Shown here: positions 28,990 to 37,991 of the stretch, in pieces
Layout: each line of letters starts with the position of its first letter
Position numbering within the stretch: the first letter of the stretch is position 1
Assembly: GCA_039201605.1 (NCBI GenBank)
Contig: JBCCRO010000004.1
Coordinates: forward strand, 124,001 to 188,000
Length of the DNA: 64,000 nucleotides
Direction of reading: 5' to 3'
DNA from: CADEDH01 sp039201605
GTDB taxonomy: Bacteria; Actinomycetota; Acidimicrobiia; Acidimicrobiales; SZUA-35
The notes under the pieces: model-generated
Seen by the model: only the letters and a program-made list of their open reading frames with translations
Told to the model about the DNA's origin: nothing
Database searches by the model: none
Made by a program: the position numbers and the translations under genes

Positions 28990-30286
28990 TCAGGCCACCT
29001 GGAATTCGGGGGTGAGCAGGGGAAGCAGGAGCAGGCCGGCGCGGTCGGCCCAGCCGTTGTGCAGGCGCTCGTTGCGGACGTACTCCTCGAGCACGGCGTG
29101 GGTCCGGGCCGAGGGCACCATGATTCCGACGTGCTCCAGGGCGGCGGTTGCGGCATCGGAGGGGCTGAGGTCGTCGACGCCGACCAGGTCGCCCCGTTGG
29201 TACATCGACCAGCGGAGGCCGCTGACGTAGCGGGACTTGGCCCACGCCGCAGCCTCGTTGACCCAGTAGCCGTTCTGTCGCCAGCCCGAGACGTTCGGCG
29301 GATAGTAGGGCTGCTGGCCCATGGCCTTGAGCGTCCACTGGGGGTTGGCCTCCGAGCACGGCAGCCCGGTCTGGCGCATGGTGGCGACCACGTACTCGAT
29401 CGGCGAGCGGATCAGCCCGCGCTTGGCCTTGGCCGAACGGAACTGCGGATGGAGCAGGATGGCCTCGACCAGCTTGGCGATGTGCATGTCGGCGTTGGCG
29501 AAGGCGGTGGCCACGTCGTCGACCACGCTGTCCTCGGGATCGGGGTAGGCCAGGAACGACCAGAGCTTGGCCCCGATGAAACGGGCGACCGTCATCTTCT
29601 TCGGGCCGTTGATGATGTGGTCGATGATCTGGGGGCCGTCCCAGTTGCGGGTGTCGCCGAAGAACGTCTTGGTCCCCCAGTCGTGGGCCTCGGGCGTGAA
29701 CCGGTAGCCGCCGGCGTCGCTGATCAGGTGCCCGGTCCAGGCTCGGGCCGACTCCAGCACGTCGTCCTCGCTGTAGTTGCCGACGCCGAGGGTGAACAGC
29801 TCCATGCACTCGCGGGCGAAGTTGTCGTTGGGGCTGCCTGCGACGTTGCGGTCGTTGTCGAGGTAGGCCAGCATCGCCGGCTGGACCGCCATCCTCTGGG
29901 TCAGGTCCTCGAAGCCGCCGAGGCCGTGGGTGCGGAACAACTGGTTCTGGTCGAACAGCCAGCGATGCTTGAACACCTTGGCCAGCGAGGTGCAGAAGTG
30001 TCCGTGCCAGAACAGCACCATCTTCTCCACCAGCGGGGCGTGCGAGGTGCGGCACCGGTCGAGCCAGAACCACGTCATGTCGACCCAGTCGTGGTAACCG
30101 TTCTCGTTGTCGAAGGCGGGTACGCCAACCGACGGCGAGGTCGCGGTCGAGGTGTCGAGAACCCGGGCCACGAGGTCGGGCCAGTCGTAGGCCCGGAGCG
30201 CGAGGATGTCGGCGTGCATGCCGCCGAAACCGGTGCGGCTCAGCAGATGGGCGACGTCTTCATACGAGGTTGCGATGTTCGGCCAT
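28990..30286 (-). CDS. DUF1800 domain protein, apparent 1-bp frameshift near start
   Basis: Partner of the DUF1501 gene. The body (SYEDVAHLLSRTGFGG, VEKMVLFWHGHFCTS, NDNFARECMELFTLGVGNY, RPSNVSGW-like PPNVSGWRQNGYW) is a full-length DUF1800 of about 430 aa. In frame, however, no ATG, GTG or TTG precedes the conserved N-terminus; the first is ATG at 30219, which would delete it. An ATG at 30286 in another frame reads MAEHRNLV then stops; removing one C after MAEH would join it to the body frame. No Tat signal is visible. The true start is therefore unresolved; upstream open frame overlaps the SDR gene. Confidence 0.8.
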
Positions 30287-30440
30287 CGGCGACCGGCCCC
30301 GATTCCTTGAGCCGAACGACTCAGCCCCGGCGCCCGCGGGCCGGGGCCTCGGCGGTGTCGCCGTCGGGCCTGACCTGGGTCGACGGCGTGACGCCGCCGA
30401 GCCCAGGCCGGTCCGAACTTTTTCTTGCCGCCGGGGTGTC

Positions 30441-31397
30441 CTAGGGGGTCGGCGGGCGGTCGCCGAACTGCTTGAAGGTGTCGCCGATCGAGGTGGTGAC
30501 CGAGGCCAGGTCCTTGCGGCCCTCGGCCAGACGCCCGGCCTTGTCCTGGAGCTCGGCCACGGTGAAGCGACCGTCGGCGGCGATGATGTCGTCGTTGTCG
30601 AGCGACCAACCGCCGTAGAGGCCGACCTCGTTGCCACCGACGTGGAACACGCCGCCGGTGAAGGGGCAGTCGGCGGTGGAGAGGTAGGCGACCAGGGGCG
30701 AGATGTTCGCCGGATCCCACTTGTCGAACGAGCCGTCCTCCGGGGCCTTGACCACGTCCTCGAGGCCCGGGGTGGCCAGGGTCATGCGGGTCCGGGCGAT
30801 CGGGGCCAGGCAGTTGACCCGGACGCCGTAGCGGCCGAGCTCACCGGCGGCGACCAGGGTCATGGCGGCGATGGCGGCCTTGGCCCCGGCGTAGTTGAAC
30901 TGGCCGAGGTTGCCGAGCATGGCGCCCGAGGCGGTGTTGACGATGGCGCGCCGGCCCTCGTTGCCGGCCTTGGTCTGCTCCCGCCAGTAGGCGGCGGCCC
31001 AGCGGGTGGGCACGAAGTGGCCCTTCATGTGGACGGCGATGACGGCGTCCCACTCGGCTTCGGACATGTTGACCACGACCCGGTCCCGGAGAATGCCGGC
31101 GTTGTTGACCAGGATGTGGAGGTCGCCGAAGGCCTCGACGGCCTGGTTGATCATGCCCTGGACGCCCTCCCAGTCGGTGACGTTGGCGTCGTTGGCCACG
31201 GCCTCGCCGCCCATGGCCTCGATCTCGGCCACGACCTCCTGGGCCGGAGTGGCATCGGAGCCGGTGCCGTCGGTGGCACCGCCCAGATCGTTGACGACGA
31301 TCTTCGCCCCCTCGGAGGCCATGAGGAGGGCGTGCTCCCGGCCGATACCTCGGCCCGCTCCGGTGATGATCGCTACCCGTCCGTCCAACGCACCCAT
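30441..31397 (-). CDS. SDR family oxidoreductase, (3R)-hydroxyacyl-CoA dehydrogenase-like
   Basis: Short-chain dehydrogenase of 318 aa. TGAGRGIG (about 12-19), VVNDLGG with an extended loop before the second strand, NNAGILRDR, NTASGAMLGNLGQ and the catalytic YAGAK. The VNDLGGATDGTG insertion and long C-terminus match the MFE-2-type hydroxyacyl-CoA dehydrogenase clade. It should act on CoA-linked hydroxyacyl substrates; not proven. The ATG at 31397 has AAGGAG 7 nt upstream. It lies 114-150 bp before the DUF1800 gene and may be cotranscribed. Confidence 0.87.
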   Translation of the reverse strand: MGALDGRVAIITGAGRGIGREHALLMASEGAKIVVNDLGGATDGTGSDATPAQEVVAEIEAMGGEAVANDANVTDWEGVQGMINQAVEAFGDLHILVNNAGILRDRVVVNMSEAEWDAVIAVHMKGHFVPTRWAAAYWREQTKAGNEGRRAIVNTASGAMLGNLGQFNYAGAKAAIAAMTLVAAGELGRYGVRVNCLAPIARTRMTLATPGLEDVVKAPEDGSFDKWDPANISPLVAYLSTADCPFTGGVFHVGGNEVGLYGGWSLDNDDIIAADGRFTVAELQDKAGRLAEGRKDLASVTTSIGDTFKQFGDRPPTP

Positions 31398-31516
31398 TGA
31401 TGCTCCTTCCAGTGAGAGGCCGACGCATCGGCGCGATCGGCAACCCGGTGGAGGGTAGTTTCGGGAGCGGGTCGAGGTGAAAACCCGGCGCCCTTCGTGC
31501 GGACCCGGGCGCGGCG

Positions 31517-31870
31517 TCAGCCGGTGGCGCCACCGCCGAGAGCGGACCGGATGTCGTCGAGGGCCTCGTCGCGCAGAGCGAACCAGGCCCACTTGCCCCG
31601 CTGTTCCCGGGTGAGGATGCCGGCTTCGACCAGCTGTTTGAGGTGGTGGCTGATCGTGGGCTGACTACGGCTCAGGAGCTCGGGCAGATCGCAGGCGCAG
31701 ACCTCGCCGTCGGCGGCGCAGGCCACGAGCGACACCAGCCGCAGGCGGATCGGGTCGGCCAGGGCCTTCAGCCGGGCGGCGAGCACACCGGCCTCCTCCT
31801 CGCCGAGCACGGCGCCGGTCAAGGGCGAGCAGCACAGCTGGGCGGGCGGTGAGGTGGTCGTCTTGGCCAT
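31517..31870 (-). CDS. ArsR/SmtB family metalloregulator
   Basis: Winged-helix repressor of 117 aa. Residues about 48-62 read AADGEVCACDLPELL: the CxCD pair in the alpha-3 region is where As(III)-sensing ArsR proteins place their cysteines. QPTISHHLKQLVEAG is the recognition helix, then the wing TREQRGKWAWFAL. An extra CC pair sits near residue 11 (AQLCCSPL). Arsenic or a soft-metal ligand is inferred. TAGGCT lies 7 nt before the ATG. Divergent from arsI across 173 bp that hold matching operator-like half-sites. Confidence 0.9.
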   Translation of the reverse strand: MAKTTTSPPAQLCCSPLTGAVLGEEEAGVLAARLKALADPIRLRLVSLVACAADGEVCACDLPELLSRSQPTISHHLKQLVEAGILTREQRGKWAWFALRDEALDDIRSALGGGATG

Positions 31871-31877
31871 GGCGCTC

Positions 31878-31883
31878 AGCCTA
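31878..31883 (-). promoter_or_regulatory. -10 box of leaderless arsR-type gene
   Basis: TAGGCT on the minus strand, 7 nt from the ATG at 31870. Confidence 0.45.
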
Positions 31884-31902
31884 GCAAACCGTCAAAAACA
31901 TA

Positions 31903-31931
31903 TTGACACTCATCGATTTGTGGGATTACAT
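31903..31931 (+). promoter_or_regulatory. arsI promoter
   Basis: TTGACA (31903-31908), 17-nt spacer, TTACAT (31926-31931). This is the most canonical promoter seen in the window. Its -35 lies within the first operator-like half-site. Confidence 0.6.
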
Positions 31932-31946
31932 ATCGACACACATCAA
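31903..31946. promoter_or_regulatory. Candidate ArsR operator pair
   Basis: TTGA-N6-TCGA (31903-31916) and TCGA-N6-TCAA (31933-31946) are reverse-complement matches in all eight defined positions, 30 bp apart. They bracket the -35 and -10 of arsI, as expected for a repressor site. Confidence 0.4.
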
Positions 31947-32043
31947 AGTGTTACGCTGCATGGTGGCGACGGGGGCACCGGCTCCCGACCCGGTCCGCCC
32001 GCAGCGTCCCGACCAACCGACAAACCAACCAAGGAGACCCCCC

Positions 32044-32484
32044 ATGCGTCTGCAGCTCGCCCTCAACGTGTCCGACCTCGACGAGGCCGTCGACCACTAC
32101 TCCCGCATGTTCGGGACCGGGCCGGCGAAGACCAAGCCCGGCTACGCCAACTTCGCCATCGAGAATCCGCCCCTCAAGCTCGTTCTGTTCGAAGGTGCGG
32201 GCGAGCCGGGCTCGATCAACCACCTCGGCGTCGAGACCGAGACCGCCGAGGAGGTCGTCTCGGCCGAGGCCCGCCTACGGGCCGACGGCCTCGAGACCAC
32301 GGGTGTGGCCGACACGCTGTGCTGCTACGCCGAGAAGACCGAGACCTGGCTCGACGCCCCCGACGGCCTCCGCTGGGAGTACTACGTCAAGACCGGCGAC
32401 TCCGATCAGCTGGCGAACGTCGTCGTCGGCGCAGGCCCCGAGGGCGATGCCACCGGGGCCGTCTGCTGCGCACCCGAGAGCTGA
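32044..32484 (+). CDS. arsI: ArsI/CadI family organoarsenical C-As lyase-like protein
   Basis: VOC-fold (beta-alpha-beta-beta-beta) enzyme of 146 aa. Metal ligands expected for ArsI are present: Gln4, His60 (INHLGVE) and Glu112 (RWEYY). The As(III)-binding vicinal cysteines are Cys93-Cys94 (DTLCCYAEKTETW), and a terminal CC (141-142) is also typical. ArsI cleaves the C-As bond of trivalent organoarsenicals; the cadI name is used in mycobacteria. AAGGAG precedes the ATG at 32044. The gene is under a consensus promoter and divergent from arsR; no arsenite efflux pump or ArsM is in the window. Confidence 0.88.
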   Translation: MRLQLALNVSDLDEAVDHYSRMFGTGPAKTKPGYANFAIENPPLKLVLFEGAGEPGSINHLGVETETAEEVVSAEARLRADGLETTGVADTLCCYAEKTETWLDAPDGLRWEYYVKTGDSDQLANVVVGAGPEGDATGAVCCAPES

Positions 32485-32528
32485 GCCGACGCCCGGATCG
32501 ACGCCGACGGGGCCGATCGCCGACCCCG

Positions 32529-32567
32529 GCCCGCCCGTTCCCCGCATCGAGCGGGACCGGGGCGGGC
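32529..32567. terminator. Bidirectional GC hairpin between convergent genes
   Basis: GCCCGCCC (32529-32536) pairs with GGGCGGGC (32560-32567), enclosing an inner CCCGC-ATCGA-GCGGG. It separates arsI and the lipoprotein gene; no U-tract. Confidence 0.4.
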
Positions 32568-32568
32568 G

Positions 32569-33588
32569 CTACGGCGTCCAGCCGTGGTTGTGGGCCAGGC
32601 GGAACGTCGGCTCACCCGTCGACCAGTCCGGGATGAGGTGGAGGCGCTGCCAGTCGAAGAACTGATCGGGGTCGCTCGTCGGCGTGTCGAGCACGACCCG
32701 GTGCAGTGACGGCGGCGCCTCCCACACCATCCCGTCGAGGTGAGCCTCGTTGGCTCCCGGGATGTCGTTGAGGCGCACCTCGGTGGTGGCGTCGATGCGG
32801 TCGAGGTTGAGGAAACGCCGGGTCGAGAGGGTGCAGTCGGCCCCGCACTCGAAGCCCTCGTCGATGATCCAGTCCCGCTCGGCGTCCCAGGCCGCGGTCG
32901 ACGACAGCTCGTCCGCCGGGATCCAGTTCCACTCGCTGCCGGCATCGGCGTAGATCCCGATCCCGCCGGCCCACAGGCCGCGGGGGCTGATCAGCGAGGA
33001 GACGTCGCCCTCGCCGGCGGTGGCCCACGCCACCAGGGCCTCGCCGTCGTCGATCAGGCGCTGCTCGTCGCCGTCGCTCAGCACGGCGGGCTGGCCGACG
33101 ACGAAGCGACCGTTGACCCAGCCGGTCTCGCCATCGTCGGTGATGATCTCCCGCCAGGTGTCGTCGGTGCCGCCGAGGCCGCCGGTGGCGGAGAAGTCGG
33201 TGGCCCACGGTGCGAGCTCGGTCACGACGGCGGCCGAGGCCGACGGCTCGGCCCGGACGTTGAGCGTGTCGTCCCAGGCCACCCCGATCACGGTCCAGGT
33301 CAGCTCGTCGAGCGGGGTGTCGGCGCCCGACTCCCCGCTCGGGTCCTCACCGATGCCGGTGCCGCTCCCGTCGCCTCCCTCGCCGTCGCCATCGGTGCCG
33401 TCGCCGTCGTCGGGCGCCGGGTCGCCGTCGGTGGCGGTGCCGTCACCTCCCTCGCCGTCGCCGTCGGTGGACGCCGCCGGTTCGCGGACCGCCACGCCGC
33501 CGGCGGTGTCGTCATCGCCGGTGCCGCAGCCCACGACGGCCACAGCGGCGGCCAGCAGCACGAGGAGCAGTCGAAGGTTGGAGCGCAT
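32569..33588 (-). CDS. Lipoprotein with bacterial SH3-type domain
   Basis: Exported lipoprotein of 339 aa: signal peptide RSNLRLLLVLLAAAVAVVGC with the lipid-modified Cys near residue 20, then an Asp/Gly-rich linker (about 25-90). An SH3b-like segment follows (NVRAEPSASAAVVTELAPW ... WREIITDDGETGWVNGRFV), and a unique C-terminal domain of ~190 aa with two Cys (GFECGADCTLSTRRF). GGAGG is upstream; tandem ATGs at 33591 and 33588, the second with 7-nt spacing. Cell-envelope function inferred; no enzymatic motif seen. Confidence 0.82.
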   Translation of the reverse strand: MRSNLRLLLVLLAAAVAVVGCGTGDDDTAGGVAVREPAASTDGDGEGGDGTATDGDPAPDDGDGTDGDGEGGDGSGTGIGEDPSGESGADTPLDELTWTVIGVAWDDTLNVRAEPSASAAVVTELAPWATDFSATGGLGGTDDTWREIITDDGETGWVNGRFVVGQPAVLSDGDEQRLIDDGEALVAWATAGEGDVSSLISPRGLWAGGIGIYADAGSEWNWIPADELSSTAAWDAERDWIIDEGFECGADCTLSTRRFLNLDRIDATTEVRLNDIPGANEAHLDGMVWEAPPSLHRVVLDTPTSDPDQFFDWQRLHLIPDWSTGEPTFRLAHNHGWTP

Positions 33589-33672
33589 CATGGTTCCTCC
33601 GATGTCGGGGACCGTTCGGTGGTTCCCGTGGCGTCGGTCACGGGTGCCGACGCCCAAGAGGTGTCGGCGGGG

Positions 33673-34719
33673 TCAGGACGCTGCGGTCGCCCCGCCGATA
33701 CCGACGGTTTGATGACGTTCCGACCACGCCCGTGACAGTAGAGCGAGGCTGTGGATGCGTTCGGTGATGCCGTAGGTGGCCATGTTGACCATGAGCTCGT
33801 CGGCACCGGTCCGGGCCGCCAGCTCGGTGAGCCCCTCCACGGCATCGGCCCCTGTGCCGAGGATGGCCCCGGAGCCCATGGCGGCGGCCGCCGGGTACTC
33901 CGGGTGGGCCGACGCCTCCTCCGGCGGCAGCAGCGGTAGGAGTCGGCCTCGACGGAGCCCGTAGCGACGCAGCCGGGCCGGGGCCGCCAGCCGGTCGGCC
34001 TCGGTGGCGTCGTCGGCCACGATCACCGAGGCGGTGACGATCGTGTGGGGCGCGTCGAGCACGGCCGAGGGTTCGAAGTGATCCCGGTACAGGCTCGTGG
34101 CCTCGGTGGTGCCGCCCATGTCGAAGTGGTGGGCGAAGGCGAAGGGCAGGCCGAGCATCCCGGCCAGCTGGGCGCTGAAGCCGCTCGAGCCGAGCAGCAG
34201 CACCGGGGTGTGACCACCGGCGGCGGCGGGCGTGGCCCGGAACCGGTCCCACAGGCCCTCCTCGGAGCGGACGTCGCCGAGCAGACCCATCACATCGAGC
34301 AGATTGCGGGGGAACTGCTCCTCCTCCCGGTGGTCGTCGGTGCGCCGGAGGGCGACGGCGGTGGCCCGGTCGGTTCCCGGCGCCCGACCGACGCCCAGGT
34401 CGATGCGGCCCGGGTGGAGGGCCTCGAGCATGGCGAACTGCTCGGCCACCGCCAGCGGAGCGTGGTTGGGCAGCATCACCCCGCCGGAGCCGAGCCGAAT
34501 ACGGGACGTGGCGGCCCCGAGGTGGGCCAGCAGCACCGAGGGCACGGTGGAGGCCACGGAGGCCATGTTGTGGTGCTCGGCCACCCAGAACCGGTGGTAG
34601 CCGAGTTCCTCGGCGGCGCGGGCCAGGGAGGTGGTGTCGGCCAGGGCCTGGCCGGTGGTGGCACCCTCGGCCACCGTCGCCAGGTCCAGCACGGACAGCG
34701 GCATCGCGGAAGTGGTCAT
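33673..34719 (-). CDS. LLM class flavin-dependent oxidoreductase
   Basis: Luciferase-like TIM-barrel monooxygenase of 348 aa. Hallmarks: LSVLDLATVAEGAT, YHRFWVAEHHNM, the LGSGGVMLPNHAPLAVAEQFAMLEALHPGRIDLGVGRAPG block and GSSGFSAQLAG. This is the two-domain YhbW/MsnO8-like clade, FMN- or F420-dependent. Start could be ATG at 34719 (CACGAT 7 nt upstream) or ATG at 34728 (MAV prefix). Substrate unknown. Divergent from the CoA-transferase gene. Confidence 0.9.
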   Translation of the reverse strand: MTTSAMPLSVLDLATVAEGATTGQALADTTSLARAAEELGYHRFWVAEHHNMASVASTVPSVLLAHLGAATSRIRLGSGGVMLPNHAPLAVAEQFAMLEALHPGRIDLGVGRAPGTDRATAVALRRTDDHREEEQFPRNLLDVMGLLGDVRSEEGLWDRFRATPAAAGGHTPVLLLGSSGFSAQLAGMLGLPFAFAHHFDMGGTTEATSLYRDHFEPSAVLDAPHTIVTASVIVADDATEADRLAAPARLRRYGLRRGRLLPLLPPEEASAHPEYPAAAAMGSGAILGTGADAVEGLTELAARTGADELMVNMATYGITERIHSLALLSRAWSERHQTVGIGGATAAS

Positions 34720-34774
34720 CACCGCCATCGTGCACCCGCGATCGCGTCGTTGTACAGCACACGGCGCCGTCTCC

Positions 34775-34780
34775 TACCGT
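34775..34780 (+). promoter_or_regulatory. -10 box of leaderless CoA-transferase gene
   Basis: TACCGT, 6 nt before the ATG at 34787; a TTGTAC (34750-34755) lies 19 nt upstream as a possible -35. Confidence 0.45.
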
Positions 34781-34786
34781 TTGGCC

Positions 34787-37171
34787 ATGTCAACCTCGGG
34801 TCCCCTGTCCGGCCTCCGTGTACTCGACCTCACCGATGACCTGGGCCGGTTCGGCACCAAGCTGTTGGCCGAATACGGGGCGACCGTGTGGCGCCCGCCG
34901 CGGCGCGGGACGCCGGGCAATGCCCTCACCGGCGCCGCCGGCGACTTCGGCGGCGTGCTCGACTGGTGGTTCGACGCAGCCAAGCAGCGGGTCCGGATCG
35001 GTCTGGACGACGCGGAGGGGATCGAGGCCTACCGGCGTCTGGCGGCCGAAGCCGACCTGATCGTCGAGTCGGCCCCACCCGGTCTTCTGGCCGACCTCGG
35101 CGTCGACCACGCCGACCTCGTCGCCTCCAACCCCACCCTGGCCCAGGTCTCGGTCACCCCGTTCGGCCGCACCGGTCCCCGGGCCGAGTGGCGGAGCTCC
35201 GATCTCGTGGCCGGGGCCCTGGGCGGCGCCCTGTCGCTGACCGGGACGCCGGAGGAGCCCCTCAACCCCTGGGGCGGGCAGAGCCACAACTACGGCGGCT
35301 TCCTCGCCGCCATCAGCGGGCTGGCCGCCGTGTCGGCCGCCCGGCGGGACGGGCGGGGCCAGCTGGTGGACCTGTCGCTCCACGAGGCCCTCACCGGCAA
35401 CATCGAGAACCTGCTCATGCAGTACGTGTACGACGACGAACTCCCCTACCCCAAGGTGGCCGGGCGCCAGGGATCGCTCCATTGGCTCGGCATCTACCAG
35501 GTGATGCCCGCCGGGTCGGGCAACGTGATGGTCACCCCAACGCCCGACACCGAGGCCCTGCTCACCTGGCTGGTCGACAACGGCATCACCGAGGCCGAGC
35601 CGTTGGTGGGGGCCGACACCGAGGAGCTCCTCGGTCGGGTTCCCGAGCTGATGGGGGCCATCGAGCGGTTCGTGTCGACGCGCCCGGCAGGCGAACTGTT
35701 CACCGAGGCCCAGAGTCGCCACGTCGCCTTCGGCGAGGTGCAGACGGTGGCACAGGTGGCCGACAACCCGCAGTTCGCCCACCGTGGGTTCTTCAGCGAC
35801 ATCGACGTGGGTGGGGGCGAACACCTCCGGGGCCCGTGGCGTCTGGTGCGCTTCTCCGACACCCCGATCCCCACCCCCTCGGCACCGACCACCACCGCCG
35901 TCGACGTCGACGAGGCCCTGGCCCAGGCCGGGCCCCGTCCCCGACCCGCCCCGACACCGCAGGCCGCAGCGGGATCGCCGGGCGTCGATCGGCTTCCCAA
36001 GCCGCTCGACGGGCTGACCGTGCTCGACCTGTCCTGGGTGCTGGCCGGGCCCTCGGCCACCCGGATCCTCGGCGACCTTGGCGCTGACGTCATCAAACTT
36101 CAGACCGAGGAGCGCGCGACCCTGGTCAACCGACCCGACTATCCCTACTACCCGGTGTGGAACCGCTCGAAGCGGGCCATCACGCTCGATCTGAAACACC
36201 CCGGCGCCCTCGACGTGGCCCGCCGGTTGATCGAGCAGGCCGATGTGCTGATCGAGAACTACTCGGCCGGGGTGCTCGACCGACTCGGACTGGGCTGGGA
36301 GCAGATCCGGGCGTGGAACGACCGCCTGGTCTACATCTCGATGTCGGGCTGCGGCCACGACGGACCCTGGTCCGACGTGATCAGCTACGCCCCGACCATC
36401 CACGCCCTGTGCGGGCTCACCCACCTCACCAACCCCAGTGGCCGGGGCGACATCGGCTGCGGCTTCTCGCTCAACGACCACGCCGCCGGGTTCGGGGCCA
36501 CCTTCTCGGTGCTGGCCGCCCTGGAGGCCCGGGAGCGGACCGGGCGGGGCCAACACATCGACATGGCCCAACTCGAGGTCGGCGCCTTCCTGGTCGGGCC
36601 CGCCCTCGTCGAGCACTTCGCCACCGGTCACGAGGCGGTGGCCGACGGCAACGTCGACGCTCTGGGCGATGCCGTCCCCAACGAGGTGTACCGCTGCGCC
36701 GACGGCGGGTTCGTGGCCGTGACCGCGGCCGACGACGCCATGTGGGCCCGCCTCGCCTCCGCCGTCGGCCTGGCCGACGACGCCGCGCTGGCCACGGTGG
36801 CGGGCCGACGGGCCGAGCGGGCGCGGGTCGACGCCACCCTCGGCGCCTGGGCCGCGGAGCGCACGGCGGAGGCGGCGATGGTCGAGCTCCAGGCCTGCGG
36901 TGTCGCCGCCGGCGCCGTCCAGGACGCCGCCGACCTGATCGAGCGCGACCCGCAGCTCGCCGACCGGGGATTCTGGCTTACGGCGCACTCCGACGCCTTC
37001 GGCCCGCGGCTCCACGAACGGTTCCCGGCGCTGTGGAGCGACGCAGACCTTGCGCCCTATCGGCCGGCGCCCGCCTACCTGGGCGAGGCGAACTTCGAGG
37101 TCTACGCCGAGCACTGCGGCCTCGACCCCGAGGCGGTGGCCGAGGGCATGGCCGACGGCCTGTTCCAGTAG
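34787..37171 (+). CDS. Tandem CaiB/BaiF-type CoA-transferase
   Basis: Protein of 794 aa with two class III CoA-transferase units. Domain 1 (about 1-395) starts LSGLRVLDLTDDLGRFGTKLL; domain 2 (about 410-794) starts LDGLTVLDLSWVLAGPSATRILGDLGADVIKLQTEE. Each has the following FGRTGP or GHDGPWSD catalytic loop. Single-unit enzymes have ~400 aa and work as intertwined dimers; fusion would fix a heterodimer. Domain 1 has degenerate substrate-loop positions, suggesting one active half. Activity and donor unknown. Neighbours (dienelactone hydrolase) suggest organic-acid catabolism. Confidence 0.9.
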   Translation: MSTSGPLSGLRVLDLTDDLGRFGTKLLAEYGATVWRPPRRGTPGNALTGAAGDFGGVLDWWFDAAKQRVRIGLDDAEGIEAYRRLAAEADLIVESAPPGLLADLGVDHADLVASNPTLAQVSVTPFGRTGPRAEWRSSDLVAGALGGALSLTGTPEEPLNPWGGQSHNYGGFLAAISGLAAVSAARRDGRGQLVDLSLHEALTGNIENLLMQYVYDDELPYPKVAGRQGSLHWLGIYQVMPAGSGNVMVTPTPDTEALLTWLVDNGITEAEPLVGADTEELLGRVPELMGAIERFVSTRPAGELFTEAQSRHVAFGEVQTVAQVADNPQFAHRGFFSDIDVGGGEHLRGPWRLVRFSDTPIPTPSAPTTTAVDVDEALAQAGPRPRPAPTPQAAAGSPGVDRLPKPLDGLTVLDLSWVLAGPSATRILGDLGADVIKLQTEERATLVNRPDYPYYPVWNRSKRAITLDLKHPGALDVARRLIEQADVLIENYSAGVLDRLGLGWEQIRAWNDRLVYISMSGCGHDGPWSDVISYAPTIHALCGLTHLTNPSGRGDIGCGFSLNDHAAGFGATFSVLAALEARERTGRGQHIDMAQLEVGAFLVGPALVEHFATGHEAVADGNVDALGDAVPNEVYRCADGGFVAVTAADDAMWARLASAVGLADDAALATVAGRRAERARVDATLGAWAAERTAEAAMVELQACGVAAGAVQDAADLIERDPQLADRGFWLTAHSDAFGPRLHERFPALWSDADLAPYRPAPAYLGEANFEVYAEHCGLDPEAVAEGMADGLFQ

Positions 37172-37253
37172 CGGCCGATCCCCGGCCAGTCGACCGCCGG
37201 CAGCCGTCGGCGACCAACTGTTGACCCCGGGCCCGCTGTGCCAGGATCGGGCG

Positions 37254-37991
37254 ATGCAGGAACGGTACGAGGCCCTGACCACCGACGACGGCACGATGGA
37301 GACCTTCATCGTCCACCCCGACATCGAGCCGGGCAACCCCGGCCCGTGGCCCGTGGTGCTGTTCCTGATGGACGCCCCCGGCATGCGGGAGGAGATCCGC
37401 GACATGTCGCGACGGCTGGCCACCGCCGGGTACTACGTGATGACATCGCAGCTCTACTACCGCGACGTCCAACACTACAACGTGTTCGAGACCGGTGACC
37501 GGGACCGGATGTTCGAGCTGATGGGCAACCTGTCGAACGGCATGGTCGACCGGGACTGCGGGGCCATGATCGGCCTGGCCGCCGGTGATGACGCCGCCGA
37601 CGCCGAGCGGGTGGGCGTCGTCGGCTACTGCATGAGCGGGCCCTTCGCCGTGACGGCGGCCGCCGCCCATCCCGAGGTGGTGAAGGCGGCCGCCTCGATC
37701 CACGGCGTCGCACTGGTGACCGACGGCGACGACTCGCCCCATCGCCACCTCGACAAGGTGACGGCCGAGGTCTACCTGGCCTGCGCCGAAACCGACTCGT
37801 ACGCCCCGCCGGAGATGATCGACGCCTTCGAGGCGGCGATGAACGACATTGGCACCAGGGGCCGGGTCGAGTGGTATCCCGGCACCGAGCACGGCTTCGC
37901 CTATCGGGAACGTCCGGCCTACGACAAGGCGGCATCGGAGCGCCACTGGGAACGGCTCCACCACCTGTTCGCCTCCAACCTCCGCCCCTGA
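37254..37991 (+). CDS. Dienelactone hydrolase family protein
   Basis: Alpha/beta hydrolase of 245 aa. The nucleophile is Cys126 in GVVGYCMSGP, with Asp181 (AETDSY) and His213 (GTEHGFAY) completing the Cys-Asp-His triad of dienelactone hydrolases. MDAPGMREEIRDMSRRLATAGY forms the N-terminal part. Enzymes of this family open enol-lactone rings in chlorocatechol breakdown or act on other esters. Start: ATG 37254; CAGGAT ends 6 nt upstream, so the message may be leaderless. Preceded by the CoA-transferase gene. Confidence 0.88.
   Translation: MQERYEALTTDDGTMETFIVHPDIEPGNPGPWPVVLFLMDAPGMREEIRDMSRRLATAGYYVMTSQLYYRDVQHYNVFETGDRDRMFELMGNLSNGMVDRDCGAMIGLAAGDDAADAERVGVVGYCMSGPFAVTAAAAHPEVVKAAASIHGVALVTDGDDSPHRHLDKVTAEVYLACAETDSYAPPEMIDAFEAAMNDIGTRGRVEWYPGTEHGFAYRERPAYDKAASERHWERLHHLFASNLRP

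Noticed and set aside
31903..32043. In-frame extension of arsI upstream of 32044
   Set aside because: It would overlap the promoter and operator and add residues unlike the VOC family; AAGGAG points to 32044.
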